A stretch of 64,000 nt of DNA. Origin: Chloroflexota bacterium (GTDB taxonomy: Bacteria; Chloroflexota; Limnocylindria; P2-11E). Positions 42,788-51,423 of this stretch are shown piece by piece; position 1 is the first letter of the stretch, and every line of letters begins with the position of its first letter. The stretch lies in assembly GCA_027310565.1 (NCBI GenBank), contig DAIDAP010000023.1:109785-173784 (forward strand), read 5' to 3'. The position numbers and the translations under genes are program-made. Under the pieces are notes generated by a model. It was not told where the DNA came from. It did no database searches and saw only the letters and a list, made by a program, of their open reading frames with translations.

Positions 42788-43534
42788 ATGGAGGGAAGGC
42801 GCGTGGCCGCAGCGCTCGCCGCGGCGCTCCTCGTCATGTCGTGCGGCGGGAACGCCGGCACGTCCGGTGCGGGCGCGTCCGCCGGCGCGTCGAGCGCTCC
42901 GACCGCGGCCGCGACGTCGGCGCCGACGAAAGCGGCGACATCCGCGCCGAGCGCGGCGTCCGGACCGGCGCTGGCGTCGCTCCTCTCCTCCGCGAAGCTC
43001 GCCGAGTACAAGGTGACGTACAAGATCACGGCCACGGGCTCGGGCGCAAGCTTCTCCGGCGAGCAGTCGTGGTACTTCAAGCCGCCGAGGTCGCGCTTCG
43101 ACTTCAGGATGGACTTCGGCGGGGCGACGACGACGATGATGATCTTCGGCCTCACCGACGGCACCTACATGTGCTTCGCGACCGGCGGCCCGACGCAGTG
43201 TCTCACCGCCCCTGCCACCGGCTCGCCGCTCGACCAGAACCTCGCCGCGTCGTTCCAGTCGCAGATCGTCAACGACCCCGGCAAATGGGGCGGCACGTTC
43301 ACCGGGTCGCGGACGATCGCCGGCCAGAACGGGCTCTGCTACGACGTCAAGGCCGTCTCCGCAGCGGCCGGCGGACTCACCGAGGGCAGCTTCTGCTGGA
43401 GCGACAAGGGCATCCCGCTCCTCTCGTCGTTCAAGACGGCCGACGGTGCCTGGACGATGGAGGCGACGAGCGTCTCCACGAGCGTGCCCGACTCCGACTT
43501 CACGCTCCCCGCGACGCCGGCAAAGCTCCCGTAG
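42788..43534 (+). CDS. Lipoprotein of unknown function, LolA/LppX-like
   Basis: This 248-aa protein has a lipoprotein signal ending LLVMSC near residue 20. An Ala/Ser/Thr linker runs to about residue 60, and then comes a beta-rich domain (AEYKVTYKITATGSG, GEQSWYFKPPRSRFDFRM). The alternating strands resemble LolA/LppX-type lipid-binding shells, but this is only a pattern impression. It is divergent from the ECF sigma factor and could be part of its regulon. Confidence 0.72.
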   Translation: MEGRRVAAALAAALLVMSCGGNAGTSGAGASAGASSAPTAAATSAPTKAATSAPSAASGPALASLLSSAKLAEYKVTYKITATGSGASFSGEQSWYFKPPRSRFDFRMDFGGATTTMMIFGLTDGTYMCFATGGPTQCLTAPATGSPLDQNLAASFQSQIVNDPGKWGGTFTGSRTIAGQNGLCYDVKAVSAAAGGLTEGSFCWSDKGIPLLSSFKTADGAWTMEATSVSTSVPDSDFTLPATPAKLP

Positions 43535-43600
43535 CCCGAGTTCCACGCTGTGAATCCACGACAGGACCGAGAGCCGCACCGGCGCTAGCCTGTCGATCAC

Positions 43601-44587
43601 ATGGCGCGCTGGGACCTGCACACCCACTACTACCCGAAGGCGTTCTTCCGCCTCATCGAGGAGGCCGGCGGGGACTTCTCCTTCGGACAGAGCCCCACCG
43701 GGCAGAGGATCATCCGCTTCCGCGGCGCGCGCTTCTTCGGCATCACCGCGCCGATGACCGATCCGGCGAAGCGCCTCGAGGACATGGACCGCGTGGGCAT
43801 CGACGTCGAGGTGCTCTCGCTCTCGACGCCGAACGTGTACTTCGCGCCGCCCGATCGTCAGGCGGAGGTCGCCCGGCTGTGCAACGACGCCTACGCCGAG
43901 CTCGCCGCGGCGCACCCGTCGCGGTTCAAGGGCTTCGCGTCGATCCCGATGGACGACCCCGACGCCGCCCTGCGGGAGCTCGACCGCGCGCTCGGCGAGC
44001 TGCGGATGCAGGGCGTCGTCGTGCTCTCGAACGTCAACGGCCGCGCGCTCACCGACCCGCGCTACCGGCCCTTCTTCGAGGAGTGCGACCGGCGCGCCGT
44101 CTGCGTGTTCGTCCACCCGATGATCCCGGTCGCGTCCGAGCCGTTCGCCGAGTACGTCCTCGGCCCGATCGTCGGCTTCCCGTTCGACACGACGCTCGCC
44201 GCCGCCAAGCTCTGCTACAGCGGGATGCTGCGCGACCTCCCGCGCATCCGCTGGATCCTCGGCCACCTCGGCGGCGCCGTGCCGTACCTCTTCGAGCGCC
44301 TGGACAACGGCTGGCGCGACTTCGCCGAGTGCCGCGCGCACATCGACGAGCTCCCCAGCGTCTACCTGCGGCGCCTCCACTACGACACGGTGTCGTTCAG
44401 CGCGCCGTCGCTGCGCCTCGCGCTCGAGCAGGTCGGCGCGGATCACCTCGTCATGGGGAGCGACTACCCGCACCTGCTCGGCTCGATCGAGCGCGCCGTG
44501 TCGAGCATCGAGGGACTGGAGATCCCGCCGGCCGCCCGGGCGGGCATCTTCGAGGGGAACGCGCGCCGCATCCTCAACAATCTCTAG
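43601..44587 (+). CDS. ACMSD-type amidohydrolase (decarboxylase family)
   Basis: This 328-aa amidohydrolase_2 protein has the metal motif DLHTHYYP at residues 5-12, HPMIPV near 168, ILGHLGGAVPYLFERLDNGW near 225 and the final Asp in MGSDYPHLLGS near 290. Relatives decarboxylate aminocarboxymuconate semialdehyde, gamma-resorcylate and similar aromatics. A TAGCCT box lies 9 nt before the ATG. Its substrate could be linked to the nearby aromatic-type molybdenum hydroxylase, but this is speculative. Confidence 0.88.
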   Translation: MARWDLHTHYYPKAFFRLIEEAGGDFSFGQSPTGQRIIRFRGARFFGITAPMTDPAKRLEDMDRVGIDVEVLSLSTPNVYFAPPDRQAEVARLCNDAYAELAAAHPSRFKGFASIPMDDPDAALRELDRALGELRMQGVVVLSNVNGRALTDPRYRPFFEECDRRAVCVFVHPMIPVASEPFAEYVLGPIVGFPFDTTLAAAKLCYSGMLRDLPRIRWILGHLGGAVPYLFERLDNGWRDFAECRAHIDELPSVYLRRLHYDTVSFSAPSLRLALEQVGADHLVMGSDYPHLLGSIERAVSSIEGLEIPPAARAGIFEGNARRILNNL

Positions 44588-44637
44588 CCGGCCCCGCCGC
44601 GCGTAACTCCGTCGCGCCCGGGCGCGTTGAGCCGGTG

Positions 44638-44730
44638 ATGGTCTCGCTCGGCCGCCTTCTCCTCTACCTTGCGACCGCGGTCGCGCTCTGGATCGTGGCC
44701 GTGGCGAGCGTCAACGCCGGCTCGTTCTAG
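44638..44730 (+). CDS. Possible 30-residue single-span membrane peptide
   Basis: The frame encodes MVSLGRLLLYLATAVALWIV then AVASVNAGSF: one hydrophobic helix with short ends. It lies 50 nt after the amidohydrolase gene on the same strand. There is no strong ribosome site (a GTG one codon earlier is possible). The clean helix in a region with no other gene makes expression plausible. Confidence 0.35.
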   Translation: MVSLGRLLLYLATAVALWIVAVASVNAGSF

Positions 44731-44848
44731 AGAACGCACCGGGCCCGCGGCTGCCCGACGGCGGAGGATCATCCAGCTATCGGCATGCGCAGAGACGAGC
44801 CCTTGTCGCCTTCTTGACCAGGAAACGGACCCAGGCTAGAGAGGGACC

Positions 44849-45616
44849 GTGGTGTCGGTCGGACGTACCTCGCGCAATTGGCCATGCTCAAGCACGCGGT
44901 CTGTCGCGTCGCCCTGGCTCGTGCTCCTCGCTCTGGTCCTCCTCGTCTCGTGCGCGGAGACACGTCCATCCCCGCTTGCGAGCGATCGGCCGGCCGACGC
45001 CGTCGCCGCCGTGCCTGCGACGATCGTCCCAGCCGAGCGAGTCGTCGCCACGGCAAAGTGGCCGAGCTTCGACAGCGTCCGCCGTCTCAGTCTGGCGTCC
45101 GACCTTGTCATCCGGGGCCGCGTCGTCGCGGTCCGTCCGGGACGGGTCGTAGCCTCAGGCGCCGGCGCTCCAGCGCTGCCGTTCACCAACGCGACGGTTC
45201 GGATCGATGAGATCCTTCAGGGGAGCGCGCTGGTCGGCGACACGGTCACGGTCGAGCAGACCGGCGGCACGTACTACGACACTGCGGCCGTGAATCAGCA
45301 GGGTCCGCTGCCCACTCTGCCGCCCGAGGCCGGACCGAACGTACAGCCGCGGCCTCGTCTCAGCCCCGGTCCGGCCTGGGTCGTACTCGAACTCGAGGAC
45401 GACCCGCTGTACCGGGTGAACGAGGAGGTCGTCGTCTTCGTGAGCTGGAAGCCGCTCCTTGGCGTCTACCAGGTCCCGGGGCCTCAGGGGCGGTATCGGC
45501 TGGCGGCCGGTCGCGCGCGCACGATGGCTCCGGTCGACCCGCTGGTGGCGCGATTCGAGGGGATGCCGATCGACGCGTTCATCACGTCGCTACGTGCGGA
45601 GCTGGCGCGCCCCTGA
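44849..45616 (+). CDS. Lipoprotein of unknown function
   Basis: This 255-aa protein has a long N-terminus, a hydrophobic segment ending LVLLVSC near residue 35 (lipobox) and a beta-rich domain. Strands such as LASDLVIRGRVVAVRPG, VRIDEILQGSALVGDTVTVEQTGG and WVVLELEDDPLYRVNEEVVVFV resemble a secreted OB- or Ig-like module. TAGAGA a few nt before the GTG suggests a near-leaderless start. No family assignment is made. The following 45617-45814 holds two short palindromes but no gene I can support. Confidence 0.65.
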   Translation: MVSVGRTSRNWPCSSTRSVASPWLVLLALVLLVSCAETRPSPLASDRPADAVAAVPATIVPAERVVATAKWPSFDSVRRLSLASDLVIRGRVVAVRPGRVVASGAGAPALPFTNATVRIDEILQGSALVGDTVTVEQTGGTYYDTAAVNQQGPLPTLPPEAGPNVQPRPRLSPGPAWVVLELEDDPLYRVNEEVVVFVSWKPLLGVYQVPGPQGRYRLAAGRARTMAPVDPLVARFEGMPIDAFITSLRAELARP

Positions 45617-45814
45617 TCTCCGGCGGGACGCCGACGTCTCCGGATACGCCGGGAGGACTGGGCCTTCATGTCGGGCGTCACGCGACGCCCAGGCCAGCGT
45701 CCACCGCGCCGCGATCCGCTCGATCGAGCGATGTGCGTCCTCCCCGATCCCCCAGCCGCAACTCGCGTTCGTCGCGCCGCTCGCTCGCACCCACCTCTCG
45801 TCGATCGAGGCGCG

Positions 45815-46921
45815 TCAGCGCCTCGCCGCGCTCCGCTCGAACGTCTCATCCGACAGCCGCAGCGGGCGCCCGCTCCCGCCGTGGCGCTCGACGCTCATCT
45901 CCGCGAGCACGCTGAGGGCGATCTCCGCCGGGGTCCGGCCGCCGAGGTCGAGGCCGATCGGCGCGTGGACCGCGCGGAGGCGCTCCTCGGGCACCCCCTC
46001 TTCGCGCAGCATCCTCGCGATGAGCACGGTCTTGCGCCGGCTGCCGAGCAGGCCGACATAGCGCGCGTCGCGCTTCACCGCCTCGCGCAGGCAGTGCGAG
46101 TCGAGCTTGTGGCCGCGCGTGGCGACGACGACGAACGTGTTCCAGCCCATCGGGAGCGTGCGCAGCGCCTCGACCATGTCCATGCGCACGACGTCGATGC
46201 CCGGGCCGAACCGCTCGCGCGCGGCGAAGTCCGTGCGGTCGTCGATCACGGTCACCTCGTACTCGAGGAGCGAGGCCATGCGCGCGAGCGCGAGGCCGAC
46301 GTGCCCGCCGCCGGCGATCACGAGCCTCGGCCTGGAGAGGACCGGCTCGACCAGGAGCTCGTGCGCGTCGTCGAGCGGCACCGTCCGTGCAGTCCCTTCG
46401 CGCAGCGCCGCGAGCGCCGCGTCGCGGGCCCGCGCGTCCCTCGCGAGCGGGCCGTGCGCCGTCCCATCCGTCTCGACGAAGAGCCTGCCGTCCGGCTCGA
46501 GGTCCCGACCGTTCTTCCGCAGCCGCGTCGCGAGCGCGACCGGCCGCCCGCCCGACGACGCGGCGAGGAGGTCGCCGAGCAGGTCGCGCTCGCCGATGCG
46601 CAGCGCGTCCTCGCCGCGCTCGATCGCGATCCACATCGTCCCGCCGCAGACCAGGCCGGTGTCGAAGGCGAGGTCCTCGGTGAGCTCGTACTCGCGCAGC
46701 GACGGTCTCCCGGTCCTGATGACCTGCCGGGCCTCGTCGAAGGCGTCGGCCTCGACGCAGCCGCCGCCCAGCGTGCCGGTGAGCCGGCCGAGGTCGTCCA
46801 CCAGCAGCTTCGCGCCGACCACCTGCGGGGTGCTGCCGACCGTCCGCACGACGGTGCACACCGCGAAGCGGCGGCCCTCGCGCTCGAGCTCGGCCATGCG
46901 CGCGTACACCTCGCGGCTCAT
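45815..46921 (-). CDS. xdhC: XdhC/CoxI-family molybdenum hydroxylase maturation factor
   Basis: This 368-aa protein has the XdhC N-terminal region (CTVVRTVGSTPQVVGAKLLV, LGGGCVEADAF, CGGTMWIAIE) and the C-terminal NAD-like Rossmann domain (RLVIAGGGHVGLALARMASLL, ARYVGLLGSRRK, PIGLDLGGRTPAEIALSVLAE). XdhC binds and stabilises the sulfurated cofactor and helps insert it into the enzyme. It overlaps the cytidylyltransferase gene and is last in the hydroxylase 2 operon. Confidence 0.92.
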   Translation of the reverse strand: MSREVYARMAELEREGRRFAVCTVVRTVGSTPQVVGAKLLVDDLGRLTGTLGGGCVEADAFDEARQVIRTGRPSLREYELTEDLAFDTGLVCGGTMWIAIERGEDALRIGERDLLGDLLAASSGGRPVALATRLRKNGRDLEPDGRLFVETDGTAHGPLARDARARDAALAALREGTARTVPLDDAHELLVEPVLSRPRLVIAGGGHVGLALARMASLLEYEVTVIDDRTDFAARERFGPGIDVVRMDMVEALRTLPMGWNTFVVVATRGHKLDSHCLREAVKRDARYVGLLGSRRKTVLIARMLREEGVPEERLRAVHAPIGLDLGGRTPAEIALSVLAEMSVERHGGSGRPLRLSDETFERSAARR

Positions 46922-47508
46922 GCCGGCGCCTCCAGGTCCTCCGGCCGGTCCACGTCACGGACGATACCCGGGTCGTCCACGTCCACGTCCACGCGGTCGT
47001 GGCGCTTCAGGACCTCGTGCAGGTTGGCGGTGGCCGGCGCAGCCAGGATCTCGTCGCGCAGGGCGATCGGCATGGCCACCGGGTGGCCGCGCTTGCCGCC
47101 GAAGCGCGGCGACACGATCGCGTGCTCGAGCTGGAAGCGGTCGAGCACGAGGCGCACGGTCTGCGGTCGCACGTACGGCATGTCGCCGGGCAGCACCAGG
47201 AGCGCGTCGCCGTTGGCGGTGCGCACGCCCTCCTGGATGGACGAGAGCATCCCGCGCGACGGGTCGGGATTCTCCACCGGCCGCACGCGCGGATCGTTGA
47301 GCGCGTTCACGTCGCGCTCGATCTCGGCGCGAGCGTCCGTCCCGACCACGACGATCACCTCGCTCACGCCGCCGTCGAGCAGCGCGCGGATGGTGTGGTC
47401 GAGGAGCGGCTCGCCGTCGATCGTCGCGAGCAGCTTCCGCCCGCCGAAGCGCTCCGCCGATCCCGCCGCGGGAACGACCGCGACCGCGCGGAACGGCTCG
47501 CCGGTCAT
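46918..47508 (-). CDS. mocA: MocA-type molybdenum cofactor cytidylyltransferase
   Basis: This 196-aa GT-A fold nucleotidyltransferase has VVPAAGSAERFGGRKLLATIDGEPLL at the N-terminus, LLVLPGDMPYVRP near residue 105 and SPRFGGKRGHPVAMP near 130, all MocA features. It should add CMP to the Mo-pterin, so the adjacent enzyme probably uses the dinucleotide cofactor MCD. It starts 34 nt after the FAD subunit and overlaps xdhC by 4 nt. Confidence 0.88.
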   Translation of the reverse strand: MTGEPFRAVAVVPAAGSAERFGGRKLLATIDGEPLLDHTIRALLDGGVSEVIVVVGTDARAEIERDVNALNDPRVRPVENPDPSRGMLSSIQEGVRTANGDALLVLPGDMPYVRPQTVRLVLDRFQLEHAIVSPRFGGKRGHPVAMPIALRDEILAAPATANLHEVLKRHDRVDVDVDDPGIVRDVDRPEDLEAPA

Positions 47509-47542
47509 CGCGCTCGCCGTCCTCCGCCCGCGGCCGCGGGCG

Positions 47543-48517
47543 TCATCCCCTGGCCCGCAGCGACCGCAGGGCGCGCTCGGCGAACACGCGCGCGGTGCGC
47601 TTGCGCTGCGAGATCGTGCCCGAGGTGTTGTCCATCGGCCGCGCCGCCCGGTGCACGGCGTCGGCGACGGTGGCGATCGCGTCGTCGTCGAGCCTCGTGC
47701 CGACGAGCGCGCCGGCGTCGACCGCGAGCGGGCGGGAGCCGAGCGCCGTGATCGCGACGCGCGCTTCGGCGACCGCGCGGCCGTCCCAGCGCACCGCCGC
47801 GGCCACGCCGGCGATGGGGAAGTCGAAGGACCCGCGGTCGCGCAGCTTCAGGTACGTGCTGTGCCATCCGTCGGCCGGTGGCAGCGCGATCTCGACGACC
47901 ACCTCGCCGGGCGCGAGCGTGAGGTAGCGGATGCCGTCCTCCCGGTAGCAGTCCGCGAGCGATACCTCGCGCTCCCCGCCCGGTCCCGCGAGGCGCACGA
48001 CGGCGCCAAGCGCGATGAGCGCCGGCACGGTGTCGGCGCTCGCGACCGCGAGGCAGCGCGGCGACGACGGCGCGACACGGCAGACCACGTCGCCGTGGGT
48101 CTTCATGCAGTAGCCCTCCGCGGTGCGCCAGAAGAGCGACTGGTCGTACCAGTTGCAGCGCGTGTCGAGGCAGACGTTGCCGCCGATCGTGCCCATGTTG
48201 CGCAGCTGCGGCGTCGAAACGAGGCCCGCGGCGTCGGCGAGCGCGCCGTAGCGCTCGCGCACCGTGGGGTGCTCGCTGATCGCGGTGAGCGTCGCGCCGG
48301 CGCCGAGCCGGAGCCCCTGGCCGTTGGCGATCGCGGCGGAGGTCGCGCGACCGAGGCCGATGACGAGCTCCGGCTGGAGCTGCCGCCGCTTCATCTTCGG
48401 GTACAGGTCCGTGCCGCCCGCGACGTACATCGAGGTGTCGGGGTGCTCGGCGCGCAGCCGGATCGCCTCGTCGAGCGAGCCGGGGGCGACGTAGCGGAAG
48501 CGCGGCAGCCGCAGCAT
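47543..48517 (-). CDS. Molybdenum hydroxylase 2, FAD subunit with HcrB-like four-Cys loop
   Basis: This 324-aa subunit has FAD motifs MYVAGGTDLYPKMKRRQ and LRNMGTIGGNVCLDTRC. Cysteines at 121, 137, 146 and 155 lie in the inserted loop CNWYDQSLFWRTAEGYCMK and following. This matches the beta subunit of 4-hydroxybenzoyl-CoA reductase, where the loop carries a [4Fe-4S] cluster. The start ATG overlaps the stop of the large subunit by one base. Confidence 0.9.
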   Translation of the reverse strand: MLRLPRFRYVAPGSLDEAIRLRAEHPDTSMYVAGGTDLYPKMKRRQLQPELVIGLGRATSAAIANGQGLRLGAGATLTAISEHPTVRERYGALADAAGLVSTPQLRNMGTIGGNVCLDTRCNWYDQSLFWRTAEGYCMKTHGDVVCRVAPSSPRCLAVASADTVPALIALGAVVRLAGPGGEREVSLADCYREDGIRYLTLAPGEVVVEIALPPADGWHSTYLKLRDRGSFDFPIAGVAAAVRWDGRAVAEARVAITALGSRPLAVDAGALVGTRLDDDAIATVADAVHRAARPMDNTSGTISQRKRTARVFAERALRSLRARG

Positions 48518-50925
48518 CAGGTCGTCCCCGCGCGCTTGCGCTCGCGCGCCTCGGTCGACGCGCCCAGGCGCCGCAGCGCGCGGCCGGGGTCGCGCCTGCC
48601 GTCGCCGAGCCCGTCCGGGCCGATGCGGTCCTTCGGCGCGGCGCGATTGTCGCGCTTGCCGAGCGCGTCGAGGATCTTCTCGGCGGTGATCGGCGTCTCG
48701 TCGAAGCGCACGCCGATGGCGTCGTAGACCGCGTTCGCGATCGCCGGGATCACCGGGTTGAGCGGGCCCTCGCCGGCCTCCTTCGCGCCGTAGGGGCCCT
48801 CGCTGTCGACGGTCTCCACGAGGACCGCCTGGAGCGCCGGCGTGTCGAGCGAGGTCGGCAGCTTGTAGTCGAGCAGGCTCGGCTTCTTGTGCAGCCCACC
48901 GCGGAAGACCTGCTCCTCGAGGACCGCCTCGCCGTAGCCCATGTACGCGCTCCCCTCGACCTGGCCCTCGACGTTCACCGGGTTCAGCGCGCGGCCGCAG
49001 TCGTGCGCGGTGGTGATCCGCTCTACGGTGAGCTGCCCCGTCTCGAGGTCGACGCTCACCTCGGCGACGGCGGCCTGATACGAGTACGCCGGCGTCGGTC
49101 CGACGCCCGCCCCCTTGTACGACCCGCCGATCCCGGCCGGCGGCTTGTACGAGCCGGCGCCGACGAGCGTGCCGTAGCGGGCCTCGGCGAGGTTCGCCGC
49201 CTCGACGAAGCCGACGTATCGCTCGGGAGCGCCGAGGTCGTAGATCCGGCGGTACGCCGCCGCGAGCCGCTCGGCCGGGACCCCGAGCTTCTCCGACGCG
49301 ACGGCGAAGAGCTTCTCGCGCAGCGCGGTCGCGGCGCTCTTGGTGGCGTTCCCGGCCATCATCGTCACGCGGCTGGAGTACGAGCCGAGGTCGACCGGCG
49401 CGAGGGAGGTGTCGCCGGACACGACGTGCACGTCCTCGGGGTACACGCCGAGGGTCTCGGCGGCGATCGCGGCGAGCACGTTGTCCGAGCCCTGCCCGAT
49501 CTCGCTCGTGCCGCACATCACCGTCACGCCGCCGCCGCGGTCGATGCGGATCTCCGCGCCGGAGTGCGGCATGTCGTTCCAGTAGATCGGCAGGCCCGCG
49601 CCGGAGATGTACGCGCTCCCGGCGACGCCGATGCCCTTCCCGCGCGGGAGCTCGCCGCGCTTGCGGTCCCAGCCCGTCGCGGTGCGCACCGCGCCCAGGC
49701 ACTCGCCGAGGCCCATCGTCGTGATGCGCAGGTCGTTCACGGTCCGGCTGTTGGGGGGCTGGAGGATGCGCTGGCGGTACGCGATGGGGTCGAGGCCGAG
49801 GTCGGCCGCGATCTTGTCGAGCTGGCACTCGAAGGCGTACCGCGGCTGGGTCGTGCCGTGGCCGCGCTTGGGACCGCAGGGCGGCTTGTTCGTGTAGACG
49901 CGCACGCCGTCGAACTTGTACGCGGGGATCCGGTAGGTCACGGTCAGCAGCGCGCCGGTGTAGTAGGTCGTCGCGATGCCGTACGACGCGTACGCGCCGC
50001 CGTCGAGGTAGGAGTTGAGCTCGACCGCGGTGATCTCCCCGTCCCGCTTCACGCCCGTCTTGACGCGCATCTTCACCGGGTGGCGGCCGCGGTGCGCGTA
50101 GAAGACCTCCTCGCGGTCGAGCGTGATCTTCACCGGCCGCCGCGTGCGCATCGAGAGAAGCGCCGCCGAGAACTCGTGGCCGAAGGGGTCGCTCTTGCCG
50201 CCGAAGGCGCCCCCGTTCGGAGTCGCGATGACGCGGATGCGCGAGCGCGGGAGGCCGAGCACCTTCTCCAGCTCGCGGTGGAGGTAGTGCGGCACCTGCG
50301 TGCTCGACCAGAGCGTGAGCTTGCCGTCGGCGCCGTACGACGCGACCGCGGCGTGCGACTCGATGGGCGCGTGCGTCGTCCCCTCGAAGAAGAACCACTC
50401 GTCGCGGACGTGGTCGGCCGCCGCGAAGCCGGCGTCGAGGTCGCCGAAGGAGAGGTGGACCTCTTTGAAGACGTTGGCCCGCCGCGCCTCGTCGTGGATC
50501 TTCACGTCCTCGCGCTCGAGCGCCGCCTCGATGGTGAAGATCGGCTCGAGGTCCTCGTACTCGACGTCGATGAGCGCGAGCGCCTCGTACGCGGCGTCCT
50601 CGTCGAGCGCGGCGACCGCGGCCACCGGCTCGCCGACGTAGCGCACCTTGCCGACGGCGAGCGCGGTCTCGTCCTGCGTCGAGGGCATGATCCCCATCTT
50701 CTCGGGCATGTCCGCGCCGGTGACGATCGCGACGACGCCGGGGTGCGCGAGCGCGCGCGTGACGTCGAGCCGTTCGATCCGCGCGTGCGGCCGGGTCGAG
50801 CGCAGCAGGCGCCCGTGGAGCATGCGCGGCAGGTCGATGTCGTCGGCGTAGCGCGCCGCGCCGGTGAGGTGCGCCCACGCGTTCACCTTCGGCAGCCGTC
50901 TGCCGACGATGCTGTACTCCGACAC
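48517..50925 (-). CDS. Molybdenum hydroxylase 2, large subunit (4-hydroxybenzoyl-CoA reductase-like)
   Basis: This 802-aa subunit has PNGGAFGGKSDPFGHEF, NKPPCGPKRGHGTTQPRYAFE (close to the HcrA loop), CGTSEIGQGSDNVLAAIAAE and the active-site Glu in GPYGAKEAGEGPLNPVIPAIANAV. The CO dehydrogenase AYxCSFR loop is missing. It most resembles HcrA, which removes the para-hydroxyl of 4-hydroxybenzoyl-CoA; nicotinate- or purine-type dehydrogenases are alternatives. The C-terminal 40 residues are a charged extension. Confidence 0.9.
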   Translation of the reverse strand: MSEYSIVGRRLPKVNAWAHLTGAARYADDIDLPRMLHGRLLRSTRPHARIERLDVTRALAHPGVVAIVTGADMPEKMGIMPSTQDETALAVGKVRYVGEPVAAVAALDEDAAYEALALIDVEYEDLEPIFTIEAALEREDVKIHDEARRANVFKEVHLSFGDLDAGFAAADHVRDEWFFFEGTTHAPIESHAAVASYGADGKLTLWSSTQVPHYLHRELEKVLGLPRSRIRVIATPNGGAFGGKSDPFGHEFSAALLSMRTRRPVKITLDREEVFYAHRGRHPVKMRVKTGVKRDGEITAVELNSYLDGGAYASYGIATTYYTGALLTVTYRIPAYKFDGVRVYTNKPPCGPKRGHGTTQPRYAFECQLDKIAADLGLDPIAYRQRILQPPNSRTVNDLRITTMGLGECLGAVRTATGWDRKRGELPRGKGIGVAGSAYISGAGLPIYWNDMPHSGAEIRIDRGGGVTVMCGTSEIGQGSDNVLAAIAAETLGVYPEDVHVVSGDTSLAPVDLGSYSSRVTMMAGNATKSAATALREKLFAVASEKLGVPAERLAAAYRRIYDLGAPERYVGFVEAANLAEARYGTLVGAGSYKPPAGIGGSYKGAGVGPTPAYSYQAAVAEVSVDLETGQLTVERITTAHDCGRALNPVNVEGQVEGSAYMGYGEAVLEEQVFRGGLHKKPSLLDYKLPTSLDTPALQAVLVETVDSEGPYGAKEAGEGPLNPVIPAIANAVYDAIGVRFDETPITAEKILDALGKRDNRAAPKDRIGPDGLGDGRRDPGRALRRLGASTEARERKRAGTT

Positions 50926-51423
50926 CTACCTCGTCCTGCGCTCCTCGCTCGTCTTGCGCATCCGGGCCGCGGCTCGACCGATCGCCTCGTAGATCGCGGT
51001 GTAGCCGGTGCAGCGGCAGAGGTTGCCGCTGATCGCCTGCGCCATCTCGTCGTGCGTCGGGACGAGCGTCTCGTCCAGCAGCGCCTTCGCGCTCAGGAGC
51101 ATCCCCGGCGTGCAGTAGCCGCACTGCGCGGCGCCCTCCTCGGCGAACGCGGTCTGGAGCGGATGCAGCTCGGTCCCGGTCGCCAGGCCCTCGACGGTCG
51201 TGACCTCGGCCTGGCCGAGCTGCGCCGGCAGGGTGAGGCAGGAGAGGACCGGCACGCCGTCTACGAGCACGGTGCACGCGCCGCATTCGCCGAGCTCGCA
51301 GCCGTGCTTGGTCCCGGTGAGCCCGAGCTCCTCGCGCAGCACCTCGAGCAGCGTGTGGTGCGGCTCGACGGCGACGGTGCGGGTCTCGCCGTTCACGCGG
51401 ATCGTGAGCATCTCCTTCGTCAT
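50926..51423 (-). CDS. Molybdenum hydroxylase 2, [2Fe-2S] subunit
   Basis: This 165-aa iron-sulfur subunit has GCELGECGACTVLVDGVPVLSC and the second cluster set QCGYCTPGM with NLCRCTGYTAI. The ATG at 51423 overlaps the iclR stop (ATGA). Gene order 2Fe-2S, Mo, FAD follows on the minus strand. Confidence 0.93.
   Translation of the reverse strand: MTKEMLTIRVNGETRTVAVEPHHTLLEVLREELGLTGTKHGCELGECGACTVLVDGVPVLSCLTLPAQLGQAEVTTVEGLATGTELHPLQTAFAEEGAAQCGYCTPGMLLSAKALLDETLVPTHDEMAQAISGNLCRCTGYTAIYEAIGRAAARMRKTSEERRTR

Noticed and set aside
45673..45690. GGGCGTC-ACGC-GACGCCC hairpin, and the palindrome at 45717-45730, as terminators
   Set aside because: No T run follows either one, and both lie in GC-rich sequence where short hairpins are frequent.
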